Positions 23,559-33,312 of a stretch of 64,000 bases of DNA are shown one piece after another. The stretch comes from Martinezella rhizogenes (GTDB taxonomy: Bacteria; Pseudomonadota; Alphaproteobacteria; Rhizobiales; Rhizobiaceae), in contig NZ_JUHG01000018.1 in NCBI RefSeq assembly GCF_000799715.1, forward strand, positions 62,001 to 126,000. Direction: 5' to 3'. A program made the translations under genes and the position numbers. Each line of letters begins with the position of its first letter. Positions within the stretch are counted from its first letter, which is position 1. The notes under the pieces are model-generated. The model had not been told where the DNA came from and did no database searches. It worked only from the letters and a program-made list of their open reading frames with translations.

Positions 23559-23568
23559 GTATTCACAC

Positions 23569-24960
23569 TCACCGCTTGACCTCCCAGGTCGTGATACGCT
23601 CGCCCGTTGCCGGATCCTTGCCATCCTTCAGCTGAATGCCTTCAGCCAGAAGCGTGTCACGGATCTTGTCCGCCTCGGCAAAGTTCCTGGCCTTCAACAG
23701 CTCCAATCGTGTGCGAACCCGTGCATCGATCTCCGAGGCCACGGCCTCATCCATCTCCACCTTCTCGGGCAACAGGCCGAGAAGCGCCGCGCTTGCCGCG
23801 AACACCGGCAAAACACTTGGATCGGCATTGGCGGTTTGCGCCAGGGCATGCAGCGCCTGGATGGCGACGACGGTGTTGAGATCGTCAGCAAGGGCGGCCA
23901 GTACTGCGGCGTCCGGCTTGGCATCGCCGATATCCGCCGCCGGCCACTTGGCAAGAAGCCGCTCGGCCTCTTCAAGCCGCTTCACGGAAAAGTCGATCGG
24001 CTCACGGTAGTGCGTCATCAGCATGGCAAGACGCAGCACCGCGCCCGGCCAGGTGCGGCCGCCGAGTTTCTCCGTTTGCAGCAGCTCGTAAATGGTGACG
24101 AAATTGCCTTCCGACTTCGACATCTTGCGGCCTTCGACCTGCAGGAAACCGTTGTGCATCCAGACATTCGCCATCACATCCGTGCCGTGAGCGCAACGCG
24201 ACTGGGCGATCTCGTTCTCATGGTGCGGGAAGATCAGGTCGAGACCGCCGCCATGGATGTCGAAGACGTCGCCGAGATAGCGGCCGCTCATGGCCGAGCA
24301 CTCGATGTGCCAGCCGGGACGGCCACGGCCCCAGGGGCTTTCCCAGCCGGGCTCGTTCTCGGCGGATAGCTTCCAGAGCACGAAGTCGCCGGGGCTCTTC
24401 TTGTGAGCGTCGACGGCGATGCGGATGCCGGCCTGCTGCTCGTCGAGATTGCGCTTCGAGAGCTGGCCGTAATCGGCCATGGACTTGGTATCGAATAACA
24501 CTTCGCCGGCAGCCTGATAGGCATGGCCTCTGGCGATCAGCTTTTCGATGATCTCGATCATCTCAGCGATATTGTCCGTCGCCCGCGGCTGCACCGTCGG
24601 CTCCAGGCAACCGAGCGCGGTCGTATCCTGATAGTATTGCGTCTCGGTCTTCTCTGTGACCAGGCGGATCGCCTCGTTCAGCGGCAGGCCGGGATGATCG
24701 CGCAGCGCTCGCGCGTTGATCTTGTCGTCGACGTCGGTGATGTTGCGGGCATAGGTGACGTGGCTTTCGCCATAGACGTGCCTGAGCAGCCGGAAGAGCA
24801 CGTCGAAGACGATAGCGGGCCGCGCATTGCCGATATGGGCGAAATCATAGACGGTCGGGCCGCAGACATACAAGCGGACATTCTCGCGATCGATCGGCTG
24901 GAAGTCGACCTTTTCGCGCGTCAGCGTATTGTACAGCTTCAGTTGTGGCTCGGTACCCAT
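23569..24960 (-). CDS. cysS: Cysteinyl-tRNA synthetase
   Basis: 463 residues, class I synthetase that charges tRNA-Cys. The Zn ligand Cys33 in YVCGPTVYD, the HIGH-type motif HIGN (42-45) and GRKMSKSEGN (KMSKS) are in place; WHIECSAMS carries another zinc Cys. The length is normal. The gene is single, on the minus strand, and ends right beside the inverted repeat pair. Confidence 0.97.
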   Translation of the reverse strand: MGTEPQLKLYNTLTREKVDFQPIDRENVRLYVCGPTVYDFAHIGNARPAIVFDVLFRLLRHVYGESHVTYARNITDVDDKINARALRDHPGLPLNEAIRLVTEKTETQYYQDTTALGCLEPTVQPRATDNIAEMIEIIEKLIARGHAYQAAGEVLFDTKSMADYGQLSKRNLDEQQAGIRIAVDAHKKSPGDFVLWKLSAENEPGWESPWGRGRPGWHIECSAMSGRYLGDVFDIHGGGLDLIFPHHENEIAQSRCAHGTDVMANVWMHNGFLQVEGRKMSKSEGNFVTIYELLQTEKLGGRTWPGAVLRLAMLMTHYREPIDFSVKRLEEAERLLAKWPAADIGDAKPDAAVLAALADDLNTVVAIQALHALAQTANADPSVLPVFAASAALLGLLPEKVEMDEAVASEIDARVRTRLELLKARNFAEADKIRDTLLAEGIQLKDGKDPATGERITTWEVKR

Positions 24961-25172
24961 TTCATTCTCCCAAAGGCATAAATCCGAAAAATATCGTCAC
25001 CGGCAGGCCGGGGCGTTTGTCATCTTGGATTTTGGGAGACGAAAACGGCCAGGCCAGCGAAACGCTAGCGAATAATTTTCCGGCAGATAATGCAGATAAC
25101 CGTTTTCATGGCAGGCTTTATCGCTCGACTATGGTGATTGGTCAAGGGCCAGGATAGGGCCGTAGCGAGCGA

Positions 25173-25913
25173 TTATTCTGGCATCCGGTAATCGACGAGC
25201 TTGTTCTCGCGCACGACGAAGAGCTTGCCGGTTTCGGTGACATCCGGGCCGGCGAGCGGCAGGATGGCCTGGGCTACGTCGCGGGGATGCGGCAGCGTGT
25301 CCGGATCTTCGCCCGGCATGGCCTGGGCGCGCATGGCTGTGCGGGTGGCGCCGGGGTCGACGCTGGTGATACGCAGCGGCGTGCTCTGGGTTTCGCCGGC
25401 CCAGGTGCGGGCGAGCGCTTCGACGGCGGCCTTGGAGGCGGAGTAGGCGCCCCAGAACGGCCGGCAGCGATGGGCGGCAGCCGATGACAGGATGATGGCG
25501 CGGCCGGCGTCGGAGCGCATCAGCAGCGGTTCGACCGAGCGGATCAGCCGCCAGGTGGCGGTGACGTTGACTGTCATCACCTTTTCGAACACCTTGGCCT
25601 CGATATGGCCGATCGGCGAGATGACGCCGAGCACGCCGGCATTGGCGACGAGAATATCGAGCTTGCCCCAGCGCTCAAAGATTGACGCGCCGAGCGCATC
25701 GATCGCATTCATGTCGGCGAGATCGAAGGGTACGAGCGTCGCGGACCCGCCGACAGCCTTGATGGTGTCGTCGAGCTCCTCTAGGCCGCCCACCGTGCGG
25801 GCGCAGGCAATCACATGCGCGCCGGCCTTGGCGAGTTCCAGTGCGGTGAAATAGCCGATACCGCGCGACGCGCCGGTAACGAGGGCGATCTTGTCCTTGA
25901 GATTGACGCTCAT
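25173..25913 (-). CDS. Short-chain dehydrogenase/reductase
   Basis: 246 residues, classical SDR. The cofactor motif TGASRGIG is at 13-20, NAG at 91-93, the catalytic Ser at 143-144, Tyr157 and Lys161 (YSASK). The substrate is unknown. It follows purF on the same strand after a hairpin terminator, so it may be expressed separately. Confidence 0.92.
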   Translation of the reverse strand: MSVNLKDKIALVTGASRGIGYFTALELAKAGAHVIACARTVGGLEELDDTIKAVGGSATLVPFDLADMNAIDALGASIFERWGKLDILVANAGVLGVISPIGHIEAKVFEKVMTVNVTATWRLIRSVEPLLMRSDAGRAIILSSAAAHRCRPFWGAYSASKAAVEALARTWAGETQSTPLRITSVDPGATRTAMRAQAMPGEDPDTLPHPRDVAQAILPLAGPDVTETGKLFVVRENKLVDYRMPE

Positions 25914-25944
25914 GCTGCCTGGATCCGAATGCTCTGGGAAAGGA

Positions 25945-25966
25945 AAGGGGCGAAAAAGCGCCCCTT
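25945..25966 (-). terminator. Hairpin after purF
   Basis: AAGGGGCG (25945-25952) pairs with CGCCCCTT (25959-25966) around a 6-nt loop. On the minus strand it is followed by a pyrimidine-rich tract (TCCTTTCC). It separates purF from the SDR gene. Confidence 0.6.
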
Positions 25967-25983
25967 ATCAGCCGTTACCGGGG

Positions 25984-27468
25984 TCAGCCGTTGCTTGCAA
26001 GCATGGAGAGCTTGCGCACATTGCTGGTGCTTTCCCGGTCGAGCAGGCGGGTCGGATAGTCGCCGGTGAAATAGTGGTCGGTGAACTGCGGCTGCGCATT
26101 GTCGCGCGGCGCGCCGCCGACGGCACGGTAGAGGCCATCGATCGACAGAAACGCCAGTGAGTCGACGCCGATGAAATCGCCCATCGCCTTCAGGCTGTTA
26201 TACTGATTGGCGAGCAGCTTTTCGGCGTCCGGCGTATCGATGCCGTAGAAATCCGGATGAAAGATCATCGGGCTGGCAACGCGGATATGCACCTCGCGAG
26301 CACCGGCTTCGCGGATCATCTGCACGATCTTTACCGAGGTGGTGCCACGCACGATGGAATCGTCCACCAGAATGACGCGCTTGCCTTCGATGATGGCGCG
26401 GTTGGCGGAATGCTTGAGCTTGACGCCGAAAGCGCGGATCTGCTGTGTCGGCTCAATGAAGGTGCGGCCGACATAATGGTTGCGGATGATGCCGAGCTCG
26501 AAGGGGATGCCGCTTTCCTGTGCATAGCCGATGGCCGCCGGCGTGCCGCCATCCGGTACCGGGACGACGACGTCGGCCTCGACAGGGGCTTCCTTGGCCA
26601 GATTGATGCCCATGTTCCGGCGGGCAACATAGACGTTGCGGCCGCCGACCACGGAATCGGGACGGGCGAAATAGACATATTCGAACAGGCAGAGCCGCTC
26701 TGGCTTGGTGACCTCGGGCTTGCGGGCATCGATGGTGATCGAACCGTCCGGCTGGATCTCGCAGATGACGACTTCGCCGTTTTCGATGTCGCGGACATAT
26801 TTCGCGCCGATGATGTCGAGCGCGCAGGTTTCCGAGCAGAAGATCGGCTTGCCGTCGAGCTCACCCATGACCAGCGGCCGGATGCCGATCGGGTCGCGCG
26901 CCGCAATCAATTTGGTGCGCGTCATCGCGAGCATCGAATAGCCGCCTTCCATCTGGCGGATCGCGTCGATGAAGCGGTCGGAGGAGGAGGCCTGCTTGGA
27001 GCGGGCGATGAGATGGAGGACAACTTCGGTGTCCGATGTCGACTGACAGATGGCGCCGTCGGCGATCAACTGCCGGCGCATGGTCAGGCCGTTGGTGAAA
27101 TTACCGTTGTGAGCAATGGCGATGCCGCCGACTTCCAGTTCGGCAAACAGCGGCTGCACGTTGCGCAGGATGGTTTCGCCCGTCGTCGAGTAACGCACAT
27201 GGCCCATCGACCGGTCGCCGGGCAGGCGGGCCAGCGTCGCGGGATCGGTGTAGTGATCGCCAACGAGACCCATGCGCCGTTCGGAGTGAAAGCGCTGGCC
27301 GTCGAAGGAGACGATGCCGGCTGCTTCCTGGCCGCGATGTTGCAAAGCATGCAGGCCGAGCGCCGTCAGCGTCGCCGCGTCCGGATGGCCGAGAATGCCG
27401 AATACGCCGCACTCTTCATGCAGCGTATCGCCGTCGATGTCATCCTCGATGGAAAGGGAATGGGTCAT
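25984..27468 (-). CDS. purF: Amidophosphoribosyltransferase
   Basis: 494 residues. It makes 5-phosphoribosylamine from PRPP and glutamine, the first step of purine synthesis. The N-terminal glutaminase starts at Cys20 (CGVFGILGHPDAA) after a 19-residue propeptide that must be removed, as in the Bacillus-type enzyme. The PRPP-binding loop is VILVDDSIVRGTT. The ATG at 27468 is preferred; an ATG at 27528 would give a longer, non-conserved lead. Confidence 0.96.
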   Translation of the reverse strand: MTHSLSIEDDIDGDTLHEECGVFGILGHPDAATLTALGLHALQHRGQEAAGIVSFDGQRFHSERRMGLVGDHYTDPATLARLPGDRSMGHVRYSTTGETILRNVQPLFAELEVGGIAIAHNGNFTNGLTMRRQLIADGAICQSTSDTEVVLHLIARSKQASSSDRFIDAIRQMEGGYSMLAMTRTKLIAARDPIGIRPLVMGELDGKPIFCSETCALDIIGAKYVRDIENGEVVICEIQPDGSITIDARKPEVTKPERLCLFEYVYFARPDSVVGGRNVYVARRNMGINLAKEAPVEADVVVPVPDGGTPAAIGYAQESGIPFELGIIRNHYVGRTFIEPTQQIRAFGVKLKHSANRAIIEGKRVILVDDSIVRGTTSVKIVQMIREAGAREVHIRVASPMIFHPDFYGIDTPDAEKLLANQYNSLKAMGDFIGVDSLAFLSIDGLYRAVGGAPRDNAQPQFTDHYFTGDYPTRLLDRESTSNVRKLSMLASNG

Positions 27469-27540
27469 GGCTGCAGGACCTTTGCTCTCAACATGGGTGG
27501 GTCGGGGCGGCGTCGCGACTGACTGCAAAAATAGCTGAAA

Positions 27541-27569
27541 ATCCGGCCAGAAAGATTATCGGGCCGGAT
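27541..27569 (-). terminator. Terminator after cvpA
   Basis: ATCCGGCC (27541-27548) and GGCCGGAT (27562-27569) form an 8-bp stem; the minus strand then reads TTTTC. It sits between cvpA and purF, so purF may need its own promoter or rely on partial read-through. Confidence 0.6.
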
Positions 27570-27633
27570 CATCGGTTTTCATGGCGTTCACATGGCGATT
27601 ATCGCCCGGCGGGTCAAGCCTGTAAACGCTTTG

Positions 27634-28245
27634 TCAATTATTCGTTTGCGGCGCCGGCGTATCGTCGGACGGCGCGGTATCGTTCGTTGCGCCACCATCC
27701 TGCGGCTGCGACTGCTGTTGATTCGGCGAGATCTTGTTGATGATCTCAGCCGGAAGCATCGCCTGAACATTCTCCGGAAGCGCGGATTTCAGTTTTTCGA
27801 CCATCGAATCGAGGAAAGGCTTCGATTTTGCGTTGTTGACCCAATCAGGACGGGCGGGCGGTGCGACCAGCCAGTTCCAGAAGGCGACGACGACGACCAT
27901 CAGCAGCAGGCCGCGGGCGGCGCCGAACAGAAAGCCAAGCGTGCGATCCAGCGCGCCGATGCGGCTGTCGATGATGAAGTCGGCAATCCTGATGGTGATG
28001 AAGGAAATGATGATCAGTGCGATCAGGAAGATGACGGCGGCGGAAGCGATCGTCGCGATACGCGTATCCGCCGTGTAGCGCAGCGCATAGGGCACGAGCA
28101 GCGAATAGAGATAGTAGGCGGCGACGGCCGAGCCGCCCCAACTGACGATCGAGAGAATTTCGCGGGAAAATCCGCGCACCATGGCCAGAACGGCAGAGAA
28201 CAGGATGACGCCGATAACAATACCGTCGAAAATCGTAATGGGCAT
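27634..28245 (-). CDS. cvpA: CvpA family membrane protein
   Basis: 203 residues. Four membrane helices in the N-terminal ~125 residues (MPITIFDGIVIGVILFSAVLAMVRGFSREI...) match the CvpA/colicin V production family. The C-terminal tail is hydrophilic and Gln/Asp/Pro-rich. The start at MPITIFDG is the family's usual one. It stands next to purF, as in many bacteria; the role is unknown. Confidence 0.9.
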   Translation of the reverse strand: MPITIFDGIVIGVILFSAVLAMVRGFSREILSIVSWGGSAVAAYYLYSLLVPYALRYTADTRIATIASAAVIFLIALIIISFITIRIADFIIDSRIGALDRTLGFLFGAARGLLLMVVVVAFWNWLVAPPARPDWVNNAKSKPFLDSMVEKLKSALPENVQAMLPAEIINKISPNQQQSQPQDGGATNDTAPSDDTPAPQTNN

Positions 28246-28338
28246 GTATAATCCACTCCAAGACTTGCCATGCCAAGCATGGCTGCCATCGGCCTCACTA
28301 TGCGCCTCTCTTACCGTCAAGAACGGCTGAAGTAAGGC

Positions 28339-29742
28339 TCAGTCCTCGTCTTCCGCACGCTTGAGCGCGCCCTTCGATCCGGCAATGCGCACCACCAGAT
28401 CCGGCAGGCTGTCGATCTCGCTCCAGCGTCCACCATTGCCTTTCGGCAGGTCGGGGGAGGCAGTCGGGAGAAGCGCTGCAGAAAATCCCAGCTTCTCGGC
28501 TTCCTTCAGGCGCTGACCAGTGTGCGCAACCGGCCGGACGGCGCCCGACAGGCTGACTTCGCCGAAATAGACGCAATCGGCGGGAAGGGCAATACCGGCC
28601 AGGGAGGAAACCAGTGCAGAAGCGACCGCAAGGTCGGCAGCCGGCTCAGAAATGCGATAACCGCCGGCAATATTGAGATAGACATCGTGCTGGCCGAGCC
28701 GCACGCCGCAATGCGCTTCCAGAACCGCGAGAATCATCGACAGTCGTGCCGAATCCCAGCCGACGACGGCGCGCCTCGGTGTTCCGAGCGATGTCGGGGC
28801 GACCAGCGCCTGCACTTCGACCAGTATCGGCCGTGTGCCTTCCATGCCGGCAAAGACGGCGGCGCCCGGCGATTTGGAATTGCGCTCGCCGAGGAAAAGT
28901 TCGGACGGATTGGCCACCTCGCGCAGGCCCATGTCGGACATTTCGAAGACGCCGATCTCGTCGGTCGGGCCGAAGCGATTCTTCACCGTGCGCAGGATGC
29001 GGTAGTGATGGCCGCGATCGCCTTCGAAATAGAGAACGGCGTCGACCATGTGCTCGACGACGCGTGGACCGGCGATCTGGCCGTCCTTGGTGACGTGGCC
29101 GACCAGCACCATCGCGGCACCCGTCTGCTTGGCAAAGCGGATCATCGCCTGCACGCCGGTGCGCACCTGCGTCACCGTACCGGGTGCGGATTCGGCAAGC
29201 TCGCTCCACAGCGTCTGGATGGAATCGATGATGACGAGATCCGGCCGCTTGCCTTCAGCGAGCGTCGCCAGGATATCCTCGACATTGGTTTCCGCGGCCA
29301 GCATCACATCGGTGTCGGCGGCATGCAGCCGCTGGGCGCGAAGGCGAACCTGCGCCACCGCTTCTTCGCCGGAGACGTAAACGATCTTGTGTCCGCGTCG
29401 GGCTAGCGCCGCCGCCGCCTGCATCAGCAGCGTCGATTTGCCGATGCCGGGATCGCCGCCGACCAGCACTGCCGAACCGCGCACGAAGCCGCCGCCGGTC
29501 GCGCGGTCAAGCTCGGAGATGCCGGTGTAGATGCGCGGCGCTTCCTCGATTTCGCCGGACAGCGCCGTCAGCGTCACCGGCCGACCCTTCTTCGGCACCT
29601 TGGCGGGGCCGCCGCCGATGCCGCCCATCGGATCTTCCTCGACGATGGTGTTCCACTCGCCGCAGCCGTCGCATTTTCCCGCCCAGCGATTGTGGATCGT
29701 GCCGCAGTTCTGGCAGATGAATTGTGTACGGGCTTTTGCCAT
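28339..29742 (-). CDS. radA: DNA repair protein RadA
   Basis: 467 residues; a RecA-like helicase that promotes branch migration in recombination repair. The N-terminal zinc finger (CQNCG...CDGCGEW), Walker A GGDPGIGKST, the RadA-specific KNRFGPTDEIGVFEM and a C-terminal Lon-like domain (VGWDSARLSMILAVLEAHCG...) are present in normal order. It lies between the opposed LysE gene and cvpA. Confidence 0.96.
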   Translation of the reverse strand: MAKARTQFICQNCGTIHNRWAGKCDGCGEWNTIVEEDPMGGIGGGPAKVPKKGRPVTLTALSGEIEEAPRIYTGISELDRATGGGFVRGSAVLVGGDPGIGKSTLLMQAAAALARRGHKIVYVSGEEAVAQVRLRAQRLHAADTDVMLAAETNVEDILATLAEGKRPDLVIIDSIQTLWSELAESAPGTVTQVRTGVQAMIRFAKQTGAAMVLVGHVTKDGQIAGPRVVEHMVDAVLYFEGDRGHHYRILRTVKNRFGPTDEIGVFEMSDMGLREVANPSELFLGERNSKSPGAAVFAGMEGTRPILVEVQALVAPTSLGTPRRAVVGWDSARLSMILAVLEAHCGVRLGQHDVYLNIAGGYRISEPAADLAVASALVSSLAGIALPADCVYFGEVSLSGAVRPVAHTGQRLKEAEKLGFSAALLPTASPDLPKGNGGRWSEIDSLPDLVVRIAGSKGALKRAEDED

Positions 29743-29896
29743 CGGATGCTGTTCTCAATGTTCGAATACTTCGCTCTTCGAAGCGAATCGCGACCGGCTG
29801 TCAGATAATGTCTTTCGCGGCCTATCAAAACTAATGATTTCCACATCAACGGCCATCGTGTCAGGCTTATGCCAGCTTTTTGATGGATGATGACCG

Positions 29897-30532
29897 ATGT
29901 TCGACTATTCGCTTGCACACTGGATCGCATTTCTGTCCGCCGCGACACTGCTGAATTTGTCACCCGGACCGGACATCGCCTTTATTCTTGGCCATACGGT
30001 CAGAAGCGGCATACGCTCCGGTTTTGCTGCGCTGTTTGGCATATGGAGCGGCGCATGCGTGCATGTGCTGATGGCGGCCGCGGGCCTGTCGGCAATTCTG
30101 GCCGCCTCCGCGATCGCCTTTTCAACGATAAAATGGGTCGGTGCCGCCTATCTGATCTGGCTCGGCATACAGGCGCTGCGCTCGAAAGGCGAGGGCGCCT
30201 GGATCAAGGAGACCGGCAAGACACTGCCGTGGAGCCGAATCTATCGGCAAGGTATTCTCGTATCATTGCTCAACCCGAAAGTGGCGATCTTCTTTCTCGC
30301 CTTCCTGCCGCAGTTCGTCGTCGAAGGCGCCGGCCCGGTCTGGGCACAACTCCTGCTGCACGGCAGTCTCATCATCGTGGTTGCCGCCTTCATTGAGCCA
30401 CCGCTTATCCTCCTCGGCGGCCGTCTTACCGAGGCGCTGCGGCGCAATCGAAGCGTCGGCCTGTGGCTGGATCGCGGGCTTGGCGCGCTGTTGGTGGCAT
30501 TGGGCGTCCGCCTGGCGACCAGCACGCGCTGA
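29897..30532 (+). CDS. LysE/RhtB-family amino acid exporter
   Basis: 211 residues, about six membrane helices. LLNLSPGPDIAFILGHTVRSG near the N-terminus is the family's opening motif. It should export an amino acid or related compound; the substrate is unknown. It is the only plus-strand gene inside the purF-to-dnaB series, and its stop is 6 nt from the alr stop (convergent). Confidence 0.9.
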   Translation: MFDYSLAHWIAFLSAATLLNLSPGPDIAFILGHTVRSGIRSGFAALFGIWSGACVHVLMAAAGLSAILAASAIAFSTIKWVGAAYLIWLGIQALRSKGEGAWIKETGKTLPWSRIYRQGILVSLLNPKVAIFFLAFLPQFVVEGAGPVWAQLLLHGSLIIVVAAFIEPPLILLGGRLTEALRRNRSVGLWLDRGLGALLVALGVRLATSTR

Positions 30533-30538
30533 GGTCGG

Positions 30539-31702
30539 CTATTCCTCAACCTCTTCCGAGATATACCGCCGCTCGTACCGGAGCCCCAGGCTCGTCAGCA
30601 TTTCGTAGCCGATCGTGCCGGCTGAGCGGGCCGCGTCATCGACCAGAATATGACTGCCGAAGAGCTCGACATAGTCGCCGGCGCGAACAAGATTGTCCGG
30701 CAGATCGGTGATGTCGAAGATGGTGAGGTCCATGGTGACGCGGCCGGCAACGGGAACCTTGTGGCCGGCGATGAAGCCATGGCCGCCAGGCAGACCGGTC
30801 TGGCGCAGCGGCACGCCGCCGCTCGACTGGCTGCGCATATAGCCGTCGGCATAACCAGCGGAAACGATCGCGAGCCGGCTATCGCGTGTCAACTGCAACG
30901 CCCGCCCATAGCTCACGGTTTCACCTGATTTCACGAAGCGGGTCTGGATGATCCGGGCTTCGGCGGTCGCGACGGGCCGCATCGGATTGGCGATGCCGGG
31001 AACCGCTTCGCCGCCATAGGTGGCGATGCCCGGACGGGTGAGGTCGAAATGATAGTCCGGGCCGAGAAAGATGCCGGCGGAATTGGCGAGGCTGGCCTCG
31101 ATGCCTTCGAAGGCAGCGCTCACCTTGCGGAAGGATTCCAGCTGCTGCCGGTTCATCGGATTGGTCGGATCGTCGCCACAGGCGAGATGGCTCATCACCA
31201 GCACCGGCGCAAAGCTTGCCGGACGGGAGACGTCATCGGCCAGCGCCAGTGCGTCCTCCATCGGTAGGCCGAGCCGATTGAAGCCGGTGTCGACCTGCAG
31301 TGCGCAAGGATAGTCACCGTATTCCGACAGCACCGACATCCAGAAGGTGAGCTGCTCTTCCGAGGCAATGACCGGAACGAGGTCGTTTTCGAAGAAGAGC
31401 CGCTCCATGCCAGGCCAGATGCCTGAGAGTACGAAGATGCGTGCATCTGGAGCGTAGAGCCGCAAGGTCGCGCCCTCGTCGGCGGTCGCTACGAAGAAAT
31501 CGCGGGCGCCGGCCAGATAGAGCGCCTCGCCGACATCCTCGATCCCCAGCCCATAGGCATCCGCCTTGACGACGGCAGAGGTCCGGGCGCGTCCGGAGCG
31601 GCGCTCCATATCGCGCCAGTTCTCGACAAGGGCGTCGAGATCGACTGTCAGTCGCAGGCCGGCAGCGGCAAAAGCGTCGTTGTCGTCGAAACTATCTGTC
31701 AT
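30539..31702 (-). CDS. alr: Alanine racemase
   Basis: 387 residues, PLP-dependent, makes D-alanine for peptidoglycan. Lys46 in AVVKADAYGLG carries the cofactor, and the second catalytic residue is the Tyr in SAGYADGY. The N-terminal barrel and C-terminal beta domain are of normal length. A terminator lies between it and dnaB upstream. Confidence 0.95.
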   Translation of the reverse strand: MTDSFDDNDAFAAAGLRLTVDLDALVENWRDMERRSGRARTSAVVKADAYGLGIEDVGEALYLAGARDFFVATADEGATLRLYAPDARIFVLSGIWPGMERLFFENDLVPVIASEEQLTFWMSVLSEYGDYPCALQVDTGFNRLGLPMEDALALADDVSRPASFAPVLVMSHLACGDDPTNPMNRQQLESFRKVSAAFEGIEASLANSAGIFLGPDYHFDLTRPGIATYGGEAVPGIANPMRPVATAEARIIQTRFVKSGETVSYGRALQLTRDSRLAIVSAGYADGYMRSQSSGGVPLRQTGLPGGHGFIAGHKVPVAGRVTMDLTIFDITDLPDNLVRAGDYVELFGSHILVDDAARSAGTIGYEMLTSLGLRYERRYISEEVEE

Positions 31703-31718
31703 GAAACCGCCTGAACGA

Positions 31719-31750
31719 AAAATGGCCGGAGGGGAATATTGCTCCGGCCA
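31719..31750 (-). terminator. Intrinsic terminator after dnaB
   Basis: A perfect 9-bp stem, TGGCCGGAG (31723-31731) with CTCCGGCCA (31742-31750), is followed on the minus strand by TTTTT. It separates dnaB from alr. Confidence 0.8.
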
Positions 31751-31815
31751 GAATAGGGATCATCAATGCAAAGAAAAAGTGCTGCTCCGCACATATGTGC
31801 CGTGGGCGCCCTTCC

Positions 31816-33312
31816 TCAATGCTCTTCATAGGGGGAGAAAGATGGGTCGGCGAGGTCGGCGAAGCGTGTGAATTCCGCCTGGAAGGCGAGCTTCACCGTG
31901 CCTGTGGGACCGTGGCGCTGCTTGGCGATAATGACGTCGGCCGTGCCCTTTACCTTTTCGAACAGGGCTTCCCATTCGGCGTATTTCGGATCGGCCGGAT
32001 CGCGCGGTTCGGAGTTCTTGACGTAATATTCCTCGCGGAACACGAACAGCACCACGTCGGCGTCCTGCTCGATCGAGCCGGATTCGCGAAGGTCGGACAG
32101 CTGTGGCCGCTTGTCGTCGCGGCTTTCGACCGCGCGCGAAAGCTGGGAAAGTGCCACGATCGGAACGTTCAGTTCCTTGCCGAGCGCTTTCAGGCCGGTG
32201 GTGATCTGGGTGATTTCCTGGACGCGATTTTCGTTCGATTTCCCCGAGCCGGTCATCAGCTGAACGTAGTCGACCACGAGAACGTCAAGACCGCGCTGTC
32301 GCTTCAGGCGCCGCGCGCGCGCAGACAGCTGGGCGATGGAGATGCCACCGGTCTGGTCGATGAAAAGCGGCACCTTCTGCATCATCATCGAGCAGGCAAC
32401 CAGTTTTTCGAAATCCGCATCGTTGATGTCGCCGCGGCGGATCTTTGACGAAGAGACTTCCGTCTGCTCGGAGATGATACGGGTGGCGAGCTGTTCGGAC
32501 GACATTTCCAGCGAATAGAAGCCGACGACGCCGCCGTTCTTCGCCTTGGTGGAGCCGTCCGGCTGCACTTCGCCTTCGAAGGCGGCGGCGATGTTATAGG
32601 CGATGTTGGTGGCCAGCGAGGTCTTGCCCATGCCGGGACGGCCGGCGAGGACGATCAAGTCAGAGCGCTGCAGGCCGCCCATCTTGCTGTCGAGCGAGTG
32701 AATGCCGGTGGAAATGCCCGATAGGCCTCCATCGCGTTCCTTGGCGACGGCCGCCATGTCGATCGCCAGCGCCACGGCATCGTTGAAGGCCTGGAAGCCG
32801 CCATCGTAGCGGCCATTCTCGGCAAGTTCGAACAGCCGGCGTTCGGTATCCTCGATCTGGCTCTGCGGCGGCATGTCGAGAGGCGCGTCATAGGCGATGT
32901 TGACCACATCTTCGCCGATGGTGATCAACGCCCGGCGCAGCGCAAGGTCGTAGATGGCGCGGCCGTAGTCCTCGGCATTGATGATCGAGACGGCTTCGGT
33001 GGCGAGACGGGCGAGATATTGCGCCACGGTCATATCGCCGACCTTGTCGTCGGCCGGCAGGAAGGTCTTGATCGTCACCGGATTGGCGGTCTTGCCCATG
33101 CGGATGATATCGCCCGCCACTTCGTAGATCTTCCGATGTAGCGGCTCATAGAGATGGATGGGCTTCAGGAAGTCGGAGACGCGGTAATAGGCGTCATTGT
33201 TGACGAGGATGGCGCCGAGCAGGGCCTGCTCCGCCTCGATATTGTTCGGCGCTTCGCGGTAATGCGCTTCGGCGGGAGCAATGGCGGCAATGTTGCGCGC
33301 AGCTTCGTTCAT
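31816..33312 (-). CDS. dnaB: Replicative DNA helicase DnaB
   Basis: 498 residues, hexameric 5'-3' helicase of the replication fork. N-terminal primase-interacting domain (PNNIEAEQALLGAILVNNDAYYRV), Walker A GRPGMGKTS, Walker B VLVVDYVQLM and ALSQLSRAVESRDDKRPQLSDLRESG are all typical. In related genomes dnaB follows the rpsF-rplI operon; here a plus-strand module of about 4.2 kb separates the two. Confidence 0.97.
   Translation of the reverse strand: MNEAARNIAAIAPAEAHYREAPNNIEAEQALLGAILVNNDAYYRVSDFLKPIHLYEPLHRKIYEVAGDIIRMGKTANPVTIKTFLPADDKVGDMTVAQYLARLATEAVSIINAEDYGRAIYDLALRRALITIGEDVVNIAYDAPLDMPPQSQIEDTERRLFELAENGRYDGGFQAFNDAVALAIDMAAVAKERDGGLSGISTGIHSLDSKMGGLQRSDLIVLAGRPGMGKTSLATNIAYNIAAAFEGEVQPDGSTKAKNGGVVGFYSLEMSSEQLATRIISEQTEVSSSKIRRGDINDADFEKLVACSMMMQKVPLFIDQTGGISIAQLSARARRLKRQRGLDVLVVDYVQLMTGSGKSNENRVQEITQITTGLKALGKELNVPIVALSQLSRAVESRDDKRPQLSDLRESGSIEQDADVVLFVFREEYYVKNSEPRDPADPKYAEWEALFEKVKGTADVIIAKQRHGPTGTVKLAFQAEFTRFADLADPSFSPYEEH

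Noticed and set aside
23357..23572. In-frame extension of the DUF559 protein through the inverted repeat
   Set aside because: The added residues are translated repeat sequence (LCHFVTSPPQGG type), found in the same wording from both arms, and are not part of the DUF559 family.
26257..27522. Plus-strand open frame of 421 codons antisense to purF
   Set aside because: Asp/Gly/Arg-rich shadow without domains; purF is unambiguous on the other strand.
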